Source: Candidatus Zixiibacteriota bacterium (GTDB lineage Bacteria > Zixibacteria > MSB-5A5 > GN15 > FEB-12). From it: a stretch of DNA of 64,000 nucleotides. The position numbers and the translations under genes were made by a program. Below are positions 1-9,035 of the stretch, one piece after another. Each line of letters starts with the position of its first letter. Positions within the stretch are counted from its first letter, which is position 1. The notes below the pieces were generated by a model that made no database searches, had not been told where the DNA came from, and worked only from the letters and a program-made list of their open reading frames with translations. Where the stretch lies: assembly GCA_035380245.1 (NCBI GenBank), contig DAOSXA010000002.1, positions 248,001 through 312,000 of the forward strand, read 5' to 3'.

Positions 1-675
1 ATCTTCTTTCAACGTGAAGATTATGACAACGCTTTAGAAATGTTCCGCACCGCCACCGAAAAGGATGCTTCCAACGCCGAAGCATTTGCCAACTTAGGTC
101 GCGTCGAGAATAAACTTAAGAAATACGGTGAAGCGGAAACAGCCCTGAAAGCAGCCTTAGCTATCAACCCGGAAGACGGTCCCGTTTACATGGATCTGGG
201 CAAAGTATACTACAGCCAGAAAAAATACACTGAACTGATCGACGCCGTCACGAAGTATCATGAAAAGAGCCAGGGTGATAAAATGTCATGGTACCTGCTC
301 GGAAAAGCCTACGAAAATACCGGTAACACCAATCAAGCCATTGAAGCCTATCGTCAGTCCACAGTTGCCGACCCCAGTTATTACTATGCCCACTTTGCCC
401 TGGGCCAGCTTTACCTTTCTGAAGAAAAATACAAGCCTGCCGCCAGTTCTTTCCAGGCAGCTATGAAGGCTAAATCCACGAGTCACCTGGCTTCTTATAA
501 CTATGCGATTGCAGTTGAATCAAGCAGCCCCGACAACTACAGCAAGAACATCGAGGTCTGGCAACAGTTCGTTAACAACTTCAAAGACAACGCCAAAGCG
601 AGCAAACTAATCGCCCAGGCCCGCGATCATATCAAAGAACTCAAAGACGCTCAGGCTAAAGCCGGTCTTCAATAG
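1..675 (+). CDS. TPR protein, C-terminal part (5' end outside window)
   Basis: The reading frame is open from base 1, so the gene begins upstream and the first ATG at 40 is probably internal. The visible part is a run of tetratricopeptide repeats of about 34 residues (pattern A..LG.......Y..A...), which form a helical scaffold for protein-protein contacts. It ends in a lysine- and alanine-rich tail. No catalytic motif is visible and the N-terminus, which would show any signal peptide, is missing. The gene is followed at once by a terminator, so it ends its transcription unit. Its specific role cannot be told. Confidence 0.85.
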   Translation: MFFQREDYDNALEMFRTATEKDASNAEAFANLGRVENKLKKYGEAETALKAALAINPEDGPVYMDLGKVYYSQKKYTELIDAVTKYHEKSQGDKMSWYLLGKAYENTGNTNQAIEAYRQSTVADPSYYYAHFALGQLYLSEEKYKPAASSFQAAMKAKSTSHLASYNYAIAVESSSPDNYSKNIEVWQQFVNNFKDNAKASKLIAQARDHIKELKDAQAKAGLQ

Positions 676-699
676 AGTTCATCTCTTTGTATGAATAAA

Positions 700-735
700 A
701 AGCCCCGACCAGGTTCACCGGCCGGGGCTTTCATT
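700..735 (+). terminator. Rho-independent terminator after the TPR gene
   Basis: A 10-bp stem with one mismatch (AGCCCCGACC / GGCCGGGGCT) closes a 9-nt loop and is followed by TTCATTATAT. It lies 25 bases after the stop codon of the plus-strand TPR gene. Confidence 0.75.
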
Positions 736-755
736 ATATATCCCTCACAAAGCTT

Positions 756-795
756 CCTCAAAAAAGAAAGTCGCACTTCTGTAGCAGTGCGACTT
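756..795 (-). terminator. Rho-independent terminator of the triple-repeat protein gene
   Basis: Read on the minus strand, AAGTCGCAC and GTGCGACTT form a perfect 9-bp stem around a 10-nt loop, followed by TCTTTTTT. It sits about 40 bases past the minus-strand stop at 833 and, with the plus-strand terminator, insulates two convergent genes. Confidence 0.85.
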
Positions 796-832
796 ATATC
801 ATTTACCGGTATTACCGGGACGATCTACATCC

Positions 833-2068
833 TCATTGTGAGAACTCTACACGCTCGAACTCATCCCAATAAACAGCCACTTCGTCACCGTCTTCGAGTG
901 TAATATAAATCCCCTTGTTGTCCTCGTCGACATCGTTAGAACCCTTCAGCCGGAAAGTACGACCATCCTTGATCGTCACCAGACTCGAACGGTACGAGCG
1001 TTTTTCTATCTTGGCGATGTACCCCAGCTCGATATCGAACTCAATATCGCGATAATCACCGTCAAGTATCTCCCAGGTATACTTTTCGTCGTTGTCCCAG
1101 CAGATCAAACCTGTGTAGGATTCGCCGTCTTCAGTGTAAACAGTACCCCGAAGTGGTTTACCGCCGTCGAAAGAATTGTACTTAATTTGATTCGGAGCTT
1201 CTTTAAAGTCCAGCCGCTCGAACTCGTCCCATTTAACGGTGACTTGTCCGAAGCCGGGATCGGAGATGATGATACCGCGATTGCCGTCATCGATGTCGTT
1301 GGTACCACGCAGGAGAACCTCGTCGCCGTTCTCGAGGTAAATTGTGGCGCCGTTGGAGCTATAGCGCTCGATAGCCTTGATTTTGCCGAATTGTATCTTG
1401 CGGGTACGGCGACGGTCTTCACCGTCGAGGATGTCGTCGGTGAGAACTTCGTCCACATCCCAACATACAAAACCGGTAAACTCATCTCCTCGGCGAGTGG
1501 TCAACGTCCCGTATAGCCGGTCACCGAAGCTAGAGATCTGACTACCGTCGGTATCCTCAAAATCAACACGGTCGATATCGTCCCAGACCAGCTCGATCTC
1601 TCCCTCGGATTCATCCTCAATGACCAGTTCACGAATACTCTCACCGATATCCGTGGAACCGCCTGACAATTCAACCTGCTCGCCGCTCTTCAATGTAATC
1701 AATGCGGCATCGTCATCGACTACTTCGAGAGAACGGATATGTCCGAAGCGAACCCCCGATTGGGCCGAATTGCCGTAATAAACATTGGTCCCGCCGAATT
1801 CGATCCCGAAGATCTCTATACGATCGCGGTCATGATATTTGCGGCGCTTGTCCTTGTCCCGCTTATGGCGCTTCTCCAGTTCCTTATTGCCGTTCAGAAT
1901 GTCCACCCAGCTCGCTTCATTTTTATCCCAACGGATCAATCCTTCAAAGGTATCTCCATCCACCGTCGTGATCTTTCCGTAGATACGTCCGCTGTTGTCG
2001 GCGTGGGCGATGGCGGCAATCAAGACAACCATTAGCGTCACCATGCAACTGGATACGATATTCTTCAT
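833..2068 (-). CDS. Secreted protein with three tandem ~110-140-residue repeats
   Basis: I do not recognise a named family. The start at 2068 (MKNIVSS) is chosen because GGAGG lies 4 bases upstream; an ATG six codons earlier has no ribosome site. A signal peptide of about 23 residues ends near AIAHA. The mature protein has three repeats (about residues 27-170, 182-288 and 305-410). Each opens with G-x-h-x-T-x-x-G-D/E-x-[FY]-x-G-h-h-x-WD, continues with an I-L-D/N-G turn and a G-S/T-N-D-h-D type loop, and closes with V-x-W-D-E-F-E-R-h-x-F. The first repeat carries a Lys/Arg/Asp-rich insertion. The protein is very acidic, with many Asp-rich turns, so metal binding or a surface role is possible but unproven. 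It appears monocistronic. Confidence 0.8.
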   Translation of the reverse strand: MKNIVSSCMVTLMVVLIAAIAHADNSGRIYGKITTVDGDTFEGLIRWDKNEASWVDILNGNKELEKRHKRDKDKRRKYHDRDRIEIFGIEFGGTNVYYGNSAQSGVRFGHIRSLEVVDDDAALITLKSGEQVELSGGSTDIGESIRELVIEDESEGEIELVWDDIDRVDFEDTDGSQISSFGDRLYGTLTTRRGDEFTGFVCWDVDEVLTDDILDGEDRRRTRKIQFGKIKAIERYSSNGATIYLENGDEVLLRGTNDIDDGNRGIIISDPGFGQVTVKWDEFERLDFKEAPNQIKYNSFDGGKPLRGTVYTEDGESYTGLICWDNDEKYTWEILDGDYRDIEFDIELGYIAKIEKRSYRSSLVTIKDGRTFRLKGSNDVDEDNKGIYITLEDGDEVAVYWDEFERVEFSQ

Positions 2069-2188
2069 GTTACCTCCGTTGTGCAATCATCTATCGTTTT
2101 GTATCCCTTTACGATTTCAGACACCAAAGGTTTCCTGTCCGAATGATTAAGCTGTTCTTAGATCGTATCTAAACCAGGTATACGGAAA

Positions 2189-2216
2189 GCGCCCGAGCCA
2201 ATAACTGCTCGGGCGC
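2189..2216 (-). terminator. Likely terminator downstream of the HU / COX24-like pair
   Basis: GCGCCCGAG and CTCGGGCGC form a perfect 9-bp GC-rich stem with a 10-nt loop. On the minus strand it is followed by only a short T stretch (TTTCCGTAT). It lies about 130 bases after the stop at 2344. A smaller inverted repeat (TGGAGG / CCTCCA, 2293-2313) lies between them. Confidence 0.5.
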
Positions 2217-2343
2217 CAGCTTTGCGTTCTGATTCCCCCTTTAGGCCGCGACCAAACCGGCCGGTCGGCGGCAAGGACTCAGACTATGTCGATGGAGGAA
2301 TTAATGACCTCCACAAAAAGAACGAGGGAACGGAGTTGGACCG

Positions 2344-2439
2344 TTAAACCTTCTTCTTCTTATGCCGGTTGGCACGTCTCCGTTTTTTCCGCTTGTGCGT
2401 CTTAATCTTAAGGCGCTTCCGTTTCTTTCCGCTGGGCAT
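2344..2439 (-). CDS. COX24/AURKAIP1-like very basic 31-residue protein
   Basis: This small gene encodes MPSGKKRKRLKIKTHKRKKR followed by an Arg/Lys-rich tail ending KKKKV. The composition and the MPSGKKRKR...THKRKKRRR...NRHKKK pattern match the short AURKAIP1/COX24-domain proteins annotated across Bacteroidetes and relatives, which resemble the mitochondrial small-subunit ribosomal protein mS38. A ribosomal role is therefore likely but inferred. GGAGG lies 5 bases before the ATG. HU ends 20 bases upstream, so the two genes are probably co-transcribed. Confidence 0.85.
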   Translation of the reverse strand: MPSGKKRKRLKIKTHKRKKRRRANRHKKKKV

Positions 2440-2459
2440 CAATCCTCCGTTTGGGATTC

Positions 2460-2744
2460 TTAGATAGGTTGTTTCGTAATCATGTTCTTGAAGTCATTCG
2501 ACGGTTTGAAGACCGGGACCTTCCGATCCGGAACCGGGACGACTTCACCCGTGCGCGGGTTACGCGCCTTTCGAGCCTTGCGTAGCTTCACCTTGAAGGT
2601 GCCGAAGCCTCTGATCTCGATATTATGACCGGCTTCCAGGGATTTCTTGACTGTATCCAGGAAAGAATCGATCACAACCGCTACGTCAGTGCGAGTCAGT
2701 CCGGTCTTCTCGGCTACTTTCTCGACCAAATCCGCTTTAGTCAC
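2460..2744 (-). CDS. hup: HU-family nucleoid DNA-binding protein
   Basis: HU dimers bend and compact DNA in the nucleoid. The 94-residue length is typical. The family signature GFGTF-x-V (about residues 46-52) and the DNA-binding arm with R-x-P-x-TGE (about residues 62-67) are present, as is the N-terminal M-T-K-A-D-L start. Translation begins with GTG at 2744, preceded by GGGAGG. The gene is followed closely by the COX24-like mini-gene. One copy is seen here; an IHF-like paralogue elsewhere cannot be excluded. Confidence 0.95.
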   Translation of the reverse strand: MTKADLVEKVAEKTGLTRTDVAVVIDSFLDTVKKSLEAGHNIEIRGFGTFKVKLRKARKARNPRTGEVVPVPDRKVPVFKPSNDFKNMITKQPI

Positions 2745-2935
2745 AGCATCCTCCCTCGGGAAAACTGTCCGTGTATGTTCATTATTCTTTTTTTCATATT
2801 CAACTGTCGGACTATTCCAATAGAGCTACTGTACTGTCGTTAACCCTTTGGCGTTCGCTAAGATACGCAAGGCCGACGCAGAATAAAAGGAAAAAATCTG
2901 CTTTTGTCCAGAAAATTCTTTATCAAAGCGGTCTA

Positions 2936-3835
2936 TTATTGATAAATATACATTAGCTGCGGCCCCCTCAAAGGAGACTGCACCTGTTCACTAACATCAC
3001 CTAGAAAACTGCCCAGCAAGTCGAAAATAGTGACCTGCCTATGTTCGTAAGGCCGTACAATACTCGGCTCACCACTTACTGAAGCCAGGTCGGCAGCTAG
3101 AAGTACCGCTTCATGTAATCCCCCCAAACTATCTACCAGGCCATGATTTAGAGCCTGGTGTCCAGTATAGATCGAGCCGTCGGCCAGAGGACGAATCTCC
3201 TCCGGTTCCTTCCCTCGACCTAGTGCCACGGCTTCTATAAACTGCTCATACGAGTCCATGACAACACTACGCAGCATTGACTCTTCCCGCTCGGTCATCG
3301 ATCTTGAATAGCTGCCCACATCTTTTAATTCGCCCGATTTGACCGTCTCTGTCCCAATTCCAATTTTATCGAGCAAACCCTCAGCGGTGTGGAATCGCAT
3401 AATTACCCCGATCGATCCGGTTATCGTTCCGGGATTGGCTACAATTCTATCCGCAGCGCAGGCAATGTAGTATCCCCCCGAGGCGGCGACAGAACTCATT
3501 GATGCCACTACCGGTTTTTCCTCACGAGCGCGTACGATTGCATCATAGAGTTCTTGCGAGGGCGCTACCCCTCCCCCCGGCGAATTGATATGTATCACGA
3601 TAGCTTTCACGCTACCATCGACGAATTCATCAATCTGGTCGATCGCCTTCCTGGCGGAGGTTTCGTCAATCACACCGAAGACTTCAACCACTCCGACATC
3701 ACCACCGAATCGTCCTAAATTGAATTCCGAGCCGCTCCCCGCCATTCCTATGAACATGAATGCGGCAAAAGCAAACGCAATCAGGAATCCGAAAACGATT
3801 ATAACGATAATGACAACATCGCGTGTTCTAGCCAT
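2936..3835 (-). CDS. sppA: Signal peptide peptidase SppA (S49 serine protease)
   Basis: Membrane-bound protease that degrades released signal peptides. Residues 7-31 form one N-terminal membrane segment. The catalytic serine is Ser119 in SVAASGGYY and the general-base lysine is Lys171 in GELKD, with the 52-residue spacing of the short Bacillus-type enzymes. The oxyanion-region motif INSPGG lies near residues 84-88. At 299 residues it is the single-domain form, not the doubled E. coli form. It begins 9 bases after mltD and shares its operon. The start has GGGGAGA just upstream. Confidence 0.93.
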   Translation of the reverse strand: MARTRDVVIIVIIVFGFLIAFAFAAFMFIGMAGSGSEFNLGRFGGDVGVVEVFGVIDETSARKAIDQIDEFVDGSVKAIVIHINSPGGGVAPSQELYDAIVRAREEKPVVASMSSVAASGGYYIACAADRIVANPGTITGSIGVIMRFHTAEGLLDKIGIGTETVKSGELKDVGSYSRSMTEREESMLRSVVMDSYEQFIEAVALGRGKEPEEIRPLADGSIYTGHQALNHGLVDSLGGLHEAVLLAADLASVSGEPSIVRPYEHRQVTIFDLLGSFLGDVSEQVQSPLRGPQLMYIYQ

Positions 3836-3844
3836 TTCTCCCCA

Positions 3845-6097
3845 CTAATCCTTGTATATTTTCAATTGCATTCCTATTGTCAATTCATCGGGATCAGCAA
3901 GATCGTTAGCGGAGATTATTCGCTTCATACTGACCCGATAGCGCTGAGCGATTCGGCTCAATGTCTCACCCCGACGTACTTCATGAATAACATAGTCGCG
4001 AGTTCCTCCGCCTACCACTAAAATCTGACCGGGGTAAATACGACTTGATCGAGAAAGATTGTTCAAGCGACGGATATTTGCGGTCGTAGTCCCGTATTGA
4101 CGTGCAATATCCCAAACCGTGTCGCCGCGCCGCACTTTATGCTTCGTGACTGAGGACGAGGTATTACTACTGGTGGTACTCTTCGGCGTAGATGAAGCAT
4201 AGGTCCCGCTGCTTGTTTCCGAATTGCGATTTTTTAGATTCTTCGCTGACGCCGGTATTTTCAGTTTCTGACCGACGTAAATACGTGAACCGTATTGGAT
4301 GTAATTTGCGCCTCGAAGAGCATCGACAGTTGTCCCGAATCCCCGGGCGATATCCCAGAGGTTGTCTCCGGAGCGTACGGTATAGATCGAACCTTCAGCT
4401 TCATAGCTGTGATTACTATAGTTCTGACGAGCAAATTCACGATCCAGCGGTACCGGAACGATCAACGTTTTTCCGGCGTAGATACGAGAATGGCGATTTA
4501 GATTGTTAGCCTCCATGATGGCATACTGAGACACGCCGTATTTCGCTGCAATGTGACTTACTGTCTCACCCTGGCTGATCTTATGACGAACCCAGCTTGT
4601 CTCCTGCGGTGATGGCATTTTGTCATAGGCGGCATAGAACTGGTCTGTTGTTCCCCTGGGAACCTTCAACTTGTAGTTCTTGACATCCGGAGGGGTGTAT
4701 TTGCGCAAGAGTTCCGGATTCAGATCCTGGAGTTCTTCGACCGAGCAACCGACTTCCGAGGCAACCGTTTTAAGTTCAAGGCACCGGTCAATAGTGACCT
4801 CATCCCAGACCACCTCCGATTCGGAAATGATTCCGTTGAAGCCGTACTTCTCAGGATCCTTGGCAATAATCGCCGCGGCATAGATCAGCGGGACATAGTC
4901 CATCGTCTGCCGTTTGAGACGTAGTTTCCAGAAATCATTGGTTTTCTGTTTGGCCATGGTTCGCTTGACCCGCCCCGGTCCTCCGTTATACGCCGCCATG
5001 GCCAGTTCCCAGTCGCCGAACTCGTCATAGAGGTATTTCAGATATTGACAGGCAGCGTGGGTGGACTTGATAGGGTCTTTGCGTTCATCGATCCACCAGT
5101 TTCGATCCAGTTTGTAAAGGCGACCGGTCGATGAAATGAACTGCCATAATCCCATGGCGCGCGCCCAGGAATAAGCATGAGGATTGTAGCCCGACTCAAC
5201 CAACGACAGATAAACAAGGTCCTCGGGAAGATCATACTGACGAAGAATCCGTTTCATCATCGGGGTGTATTTATCGATACGCCCCAGGTATTTCGCAAAA
5301 GCATCCCTCGCTACCGTCTGGAAATAAACAATTGACTTGCGAACCCGATCATTCAGCACAACCGGGAGATCATAGGTCGGGGCTTTGGCATTTTCTTCTT
5401 CATAAACCTGGATCGAGTCGGACCCGAGATTCTCGGCCATATTGCTGAATCTCTCCAGCACCACCGAAGCTGATACACTAGGCTCAAGGTGTCCCAATGA
5501 ACGCAGGGTGGAACGATAGTCGGCTACGAAGTTGTCGAGTAGTTGATTGTAACGGACCGCTTCCGGTGAAACGGTGGTGTCGGCCTCGATATCGAGCTTG
5601 GCCAGTATCTTCATTCCCTTTTCGAAATAATACTGAGCTTCTTCCCAGCTAGCCTCGCGGTTGGCCATAACACCCATGTGATAATACTCTTCAGCCAACT
5701 CGAATTTTCTCCAGATTTCGTCATCAATCGCTGAAGCTGAATCGGCCATGTCGGTTGACCCGAATGACAGAATATCCTCGGCCTCGCTCAGGTCCGCGGA
5801 GGACGTGTTGGCAGCATCGTCAAGATTAGGAATCTCATCCGGATTTTGGCTGTCATCACGATGGCTCCGGTATTGGTGCCGACCGAGAGCCGAACTACTT
5901 GTTTCATTCGACCCGGTAGCAATCGATCCTGAATCATCAGCCTTGGAACTGTCGACAGTCGCTCTATCAGATGGAGCACCGTATAGCTGAGGGGAATTCA
6001 TTCCTGATTTACCACCACAACCGGCAGTAATCAGAGCTAAAATTAAGAATGAAAAGAAAACAACAGATATTGTCAGGGATTGTATCGTACTTTTCAC
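3845..6097 (-). CDS. mltD: MltD-type membrane-bound lytic transglycosylase with four LysM domains
   Basis: Cleaves glycan strands of peptidoglycan to 1,6-anhydro ends. The N-terminus is a lipoprotein signal with lipobox ITAGC (Cys27), so it should be membrane-anchored. A Ser/Asp-rich linker and a helical region precede the SLT catalytic domain (about 265-400): Glu301 in LVESGYNPHA is the likely catalytic acid, with GLWQF and AMAAYNGGPGRV also present. Four LysM repeats follow (about 507-550, 570-612, 650-695, 704-748) and anchor it to peptidoglycan. With 750 residues it is longer than E. coli MltD (452). Translation starts at GTG with AAGGA upstream. It leads the mltD-sppA operon. Confidence 0.95.
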   Translation of the reverse strand: MKSTIQSLTISVVFFSFLILALITAGCGGKSGMNSPQLYGAPSDRATVDSSKADDSGSIATGSNETSSSALGRHQYRSHRDDSQNPDEIPNLDDAANTSSADLSEAEDILSFGSTDMADSASAIDDEIWRKFELAEEYYHMGVMANREASWEEAQYYFEKGMKILAKLDIEADTTVSPEAVRYNQLLDNFVADYRSTLRSLGHLEPSVSASVVLERFSNMAENLGSDSIQVYEEENAKAPTYDLPVVLNDRVRKSIVYFQTVARDAFAKYLGRIDKYTPMMKRILRQYDLPEDLVYLSLVESGYNPHAYSWARAMGLWQFISSTGRLYKLDRNWWIDERKDPIKSTHAACQYLKYLYDEFGDWELAMAAYNGGPGRVKRTMAKQKTNDFWKLRLKRQTMDYVPLIYAAAIIAKDPEKYGFNGIISESEVVWDEVTIDRCLELKTVASEVGCSVEELQDLNPELLRKYTPPDVKNYKLKVPRGTTDQFYAAYDKMPSPQETSWVRHKISQGETVSHIAAKYGVSQYAIMEANNLNRHSRIYAGKTLIVPVPLDREFARQNYSNHSYEAEGSIYTVRSGDNLWDIARGFGTTVDALRGANYIQYGSRIYVGQKLKIPASAKNLKNRNSETSSGTYASSTPKSTTSSNTSSSVTKHKVRRGDTVWDIARQYGTTTANIRRLNNLSRSSRIYPGQILVVGGGTRDYVIHEVRRGETLSRIAQRYRVSMKRIISANDLADPDELTIGMQLKIYKD

Positions 6098-6138
6098 TAA
6101 ACTGTCCTTGTTGTCTTTTATTTACGCTCTATTCCCTG

Positions 6139-6165
6139 TTATCGGCCACCCGACAGACGACCTTA
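6139..6165 (-). promoter_or_regulatory. Possible sigma-28 promoter upstream of mltD
   Basis: On the minus strand TAAGGTCG, an 11-base spacer and GCCGATAA match the flagellar sigma-28 pattern (TAAAGTTT-N11-GCCGATAA). The -10 is perfect and the -35 is poor. The predicted start is about 35 bases before the mltD GTG. Confidence 0.35.
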
Positions 6166-6174
6166 ACTCTCTGG

Positions 6175-6203
6175 CTTATAATACCTTGACTATAGATAGT
6201 CAA
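6175..6203 (-). promoter_or_regulatory. Sigma-70-type promoter of mltD-sppA with overlapping palindrome
   Basis: On the minus strand TTGACT, a 17-base spacer and TATAAG lie about 70 bases before the mltD start. The -35 box is one arm of a perfect inverted repeat (TTGACTA / TAGTCAA, 4-base centre, 6186-6203), which could be an operator. Confidence 0.6.
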
Positions 6204-6220
6204 CAACTTACAGACAAGTT

Positions 6221-7177
6221 TTATCTGTTTCGAAAGTTTATTTCACTTCCCTTTATGGTGTCGATCAGAGCTAAGCTCGAATCGAAATATCTACAGTCTG
6301 CTTGTCCTCGGAACCAGGTCATTTGTCGTTTAGCATAACGGCGGCTGTTCTGCTTGATCAACGCCACTGCTTCTTCAAGCGGTCTTGAGCCTTCAAGATA
6401 ATCCAGCAGTTCCGTATATCCAATTACCCGACTGTTTCGAATAGCTTCTGTCAGGCCCCGATCACAAAGAGATTTTACCTCATCGAGAAGCCCGTCGGTC
6501 ATCATCTGATCCACTCTTTCGTTTATACGGCGATAAAGCTCGGCCCGTTCGGGTTGCAGGCAGTAGAAATCGTATCGATAGGCGGGAGAACGATACGCTC
6601 CTGTTTCCACCAGCTCAGATTTGCATTTTCCGGTCAGATAGAAAAGTTCCAGCGCTCGCAGCACCCGCACCCGGTTATTAGGATGAATCCGGACTGCCTC
6701 AAGAGGATCGATAGCTTCCAGCCGACGATGCATCTCCTCCGGGCCGTGCTCTTCCATATCCGCTTCGAGATTCGCTCTGAGCTCCATATCTTCCTGTTCG
6801 ATCTCCACGACACCTTCAGCCAACGCTTTGAGATACAGCCCGGTGCCTCCGACAACGAAGGGGATCTTGCCGCGTGCTAGAATATCACCTATCGCAACAG
6901 TGGCATCATCGATGAACCGGAAGGCGCTGTAGCGCTCACCCGGTTCTACAATATCAACGAGGTGGAAGCGAACTTTGTTGCACTCTTCCGGTGTCGGTTT
7001 GGCGGTGCCAATATCAAGATATCTGAGAATCTGTCGAGAATCAGCGTTGATCACTTCCAGGTCGAACTCCTCCGCCAACGTTACCACGCATCCGGTCTTT
7101 CCCGATCCGGTGGGTCCACAGATAATCGGAATTGGAGGGGTATCAGGCACGGCCAAACTGCTTGTCAAGAGAGTCAC
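6221..7177 (-). CDS. miaA: tRNA dimethylallyltransferase MiaA
   Basis: Transfers a dimethylallyl group to A37 of tRNAs reading UNN codons. The P-loop GPTGSGKTG (residues 21-29), the catalytic-region motif INADS (44-48), GGTGLYLKAL and the C-terminal QTWFR-like MTWFRGQ are all present; 318 residues is the usual size. The frame opens with GTG at 7177, 35 bases inside mutL, with no clear ribosome site. A second GTG at 7150 is an alternative and would fit coupling to mutL termination. It is the last gene of the lapA-to-miaA run. Confidence 0.94.
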   Translation of the reverse strand: MTLLTSSLAVPDTPPIPIICGPTGSGKTGCVVTLAEEFDLEVINADSRQILRYLDIGTAKPTPEECNKVRFHLVDIVEPGERYSAFRFIDDATVAIGDILARGKIPFVVGGTGLYLKALAEGVVEIEQEDMELRANLEADMEEHGPEEMHRRLEAIDPLEAVRIHPNNRVRVLRALELFYLTGKCKSELVETGAYRSPAYRYDFYCLQPERAELYRRINERVDQMMTDGLLDEVKSLCDRGLTEAIRNSRVIGYTELLDYLEGSRPLEEAVALIKQNSRRYAKRQMTWFRGQADCRYFDSSLALIDTIKGSEINFRNR

Positions 7178-9035
7178 GGGTTACTTTAACGAAGGTTGGG
7201 CGGCCGTGAGGGCACGAGTATTTATCACGGCATTGAAGCAATCGTTCCAGCAGATGCTCCGCTTCGCGGTCGTTCAGGCGATCTCCGGACATCACCGCTG
7301 AACGACAGGCGATCGACTGCGCCATTGCTTTTTTCAGATCGTAACCGGATTTGCGTAACGACAGAATGTCGTCGAGTACTTTAGTCAGCACTAACTCCGG
7401 ATCCCGACGGCTTAATACCGCCGGCACTGCTTCGATATTGACCATGCGTCCCCCGAACGGTGAGACGACAAAACCTCCTGCCGCCAAAGCCTCATGAGAT
7501 TCTTCGAAAAGCGCCAATTGCTCCGGGTTTAACTCCACCTGTACCGGAAACAACAACGTCTGAGCGTTAACTGTTTGTGAGTCGATACGATCCTGCATCT
7601 GCTCGTACAGCACCCGTTCATGCGCCGTATGTTGATCGACAATGAACAGGTCATCACCGGCCTGCAGCAATAAATAGAGCGTGCCTAATCGGCCAATGTA
7701 ACGAAATCCGGTCGAGGGACCGGTAGCGGTTTTCGGTACTTGGGAAGAGGAATCAACATCTTCCGTTATTTCACCCGTTTCCCGGTCCACCTTAGGCATG
7801 GAAATGTCGCTGTGGTTTTCTGAGAGGGTGTCGCTATGCTTGTCCGGTAACGGCTGACGAAATATCTCCGCTGCCGCTTCCAGCCGTTGTTGCTGACCGG
7901 CCAGAATGCCGGGTATGAATCCCTGGCGATTATCCGATTGTATGTGATTAACCGCGCCACTCTTCGATACCGAAGGCGGCATTGCCGGTCGCCCCTCGGC
8001 CGTTGACACTACGGGAATGATCCCATCCTGTCGCAAGGCCTCGCGTGCCAGACGTCGAATCGAATCATATAAAGCCCGCTCGTTAGCCAGGCGTACCTCG
8101 GTCTTGGAGGGATGTACATTCACATCGACTGTTGCCGGATCGACCTCAAGTAAAAGAGCTCCGATCGGATAAGCACCGCCGATAATCATTTCACCGTAGG
8201 CGGAGCGAAGGGCATGGAGCAAAGTCGCCGAATAGATATACCGCCCATTGATGAAGAGGTAGCAACCATAGCGATTGTGCTGAGCCATATCCGGCGTGCC
8301 GATAAAGCCTCGCACACGCAACGGTCCGACCTCGCCGACCACTTCCACGAACCGTTTGGTTCTCCCGAGTAATTCGGTGATACGCTGTCGAAGGTCCTGC
8401 TCCGGCGGAGCGACAAATAACTCGCGGTCATTGGAACGATACGAAAAACCGGTCTCAGGATTGGCCAGCGCCAGAGCGGTCGCGGTTCGTGCGAGGTGTC
8501 GTGCTTCCGTAGATTCCGACTTAAGGAATTTGCGTCGAGCCGGTGTGTTAAAGAACAAATCCTCGACTTCCACCGATGTCCCCGGCGGGGCGGCTATCGG
8601 CTGTGAGGATTGAAGCACGCCGCCTTCGAACAGAATCTCCATCCCGGTATCCTGATCGGCTGGACGCGATACCATGCGCAGGCGTGATACCGAGGCTATC
8701 GACGGCAGCGCCTCCCCCCGAAAGCCGTAGGTATATAGGTGATCGAGATCGTCGAAAGTGCTGATCTTGGAAGTGGCATGGCGCGAAAAAGCGATCTCTA
8801 TCTGTTCGGCCGGAATTCCACAGCCGTTGTCAACTATTTTGAGTAATTTTATTCCGGCTTGCTCGGCAGTTATATCAATTCTGTTCGCACCGGCATCGAG
8901 GGCATTTTCAACCAGTTCTTTCAATACCGCCGCCGGGCGTTCGATCACCTCACCGGCTGCTATCTTGTTGACGACTCGCTCCGGCAACGGTCGGATCCAG
9001 CGCTTCCCTCCTGCCGATCCCGGACGCTTCATCAT
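7143..9035 (-). CDS. mutL: DNA mismatch repair protein MutL (endonuclease type)
   Basis: Couples MutS recognition to strand removal. The N-terminal GHKL ATPase has Glu43 in LVENALDAG, DNGCG (69-73), the HATSKI loop and GFRGEAL (104-110). The C-terminal domain keeps the endonuclease metal motif as DQHTAHERVLYE (467-478), where Thr470 replaces the usual Ala. It also has ACRSAV, CPHGRP and a terminal QFGRA, the other known metal and active-site elements, so this should be a nicking MutL, as expected in bacteria without MutH. The start overlaps the mutS stop by 4 bases (ATGA). Confidence 0.96.
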   Translation of the reverse strand: MMKRPGSAGGKRWIRPLPERVVNKIAAGEVIERPAAVLKELVENALDAGANRIDITAEQAGIKLLKIVDNGCGIPAEQIEIAFSRHATSKISTFDDLDHLYTYGFRGEALPSIASVSRLRMVSRPADQDTGMEILFEGGVLQSSQPIAAPPGTSVEVEDLFFNTPARRKFLKSESTEARHLARTATALALANPETGFSYRSNDRELFVAPPEQDLRQRITELLGRTKRFVEVVGEVGPLRVRGFIGTPDMAQHNRYGCYLFINGRYIYSATLLHALRSAYGEMIIGGAYPIGALLLEVDPATVDVNVHPSKTEVRLANERALYDSIRRLAREALRQDGIIPVVSTAEGRPAMPPSVSKSGAVNHIQSDNRQGFIPGILAGQQQRLEAAAEIFRQPLPDKHSDTLSENHSDISMPKVDRETGEITEDVDSSSQVPKTATGPSTGFRYIGRLGTLYLLLQAGDDLFIVDQHTAHERVLYEQMQDRIDSQTVNAQTLLFPVQVELNPEQLALFEESHEALAAGGFVVSPFGGRMVNIEAVPAVLSRRDPELVLTKVLDDILSLRKSGYDLKKAMAQSIACRSAVMSGDRLNDREAEHLLERLLQCRDKYSCPHGRPTFVKVTRDSLDKQFGRA

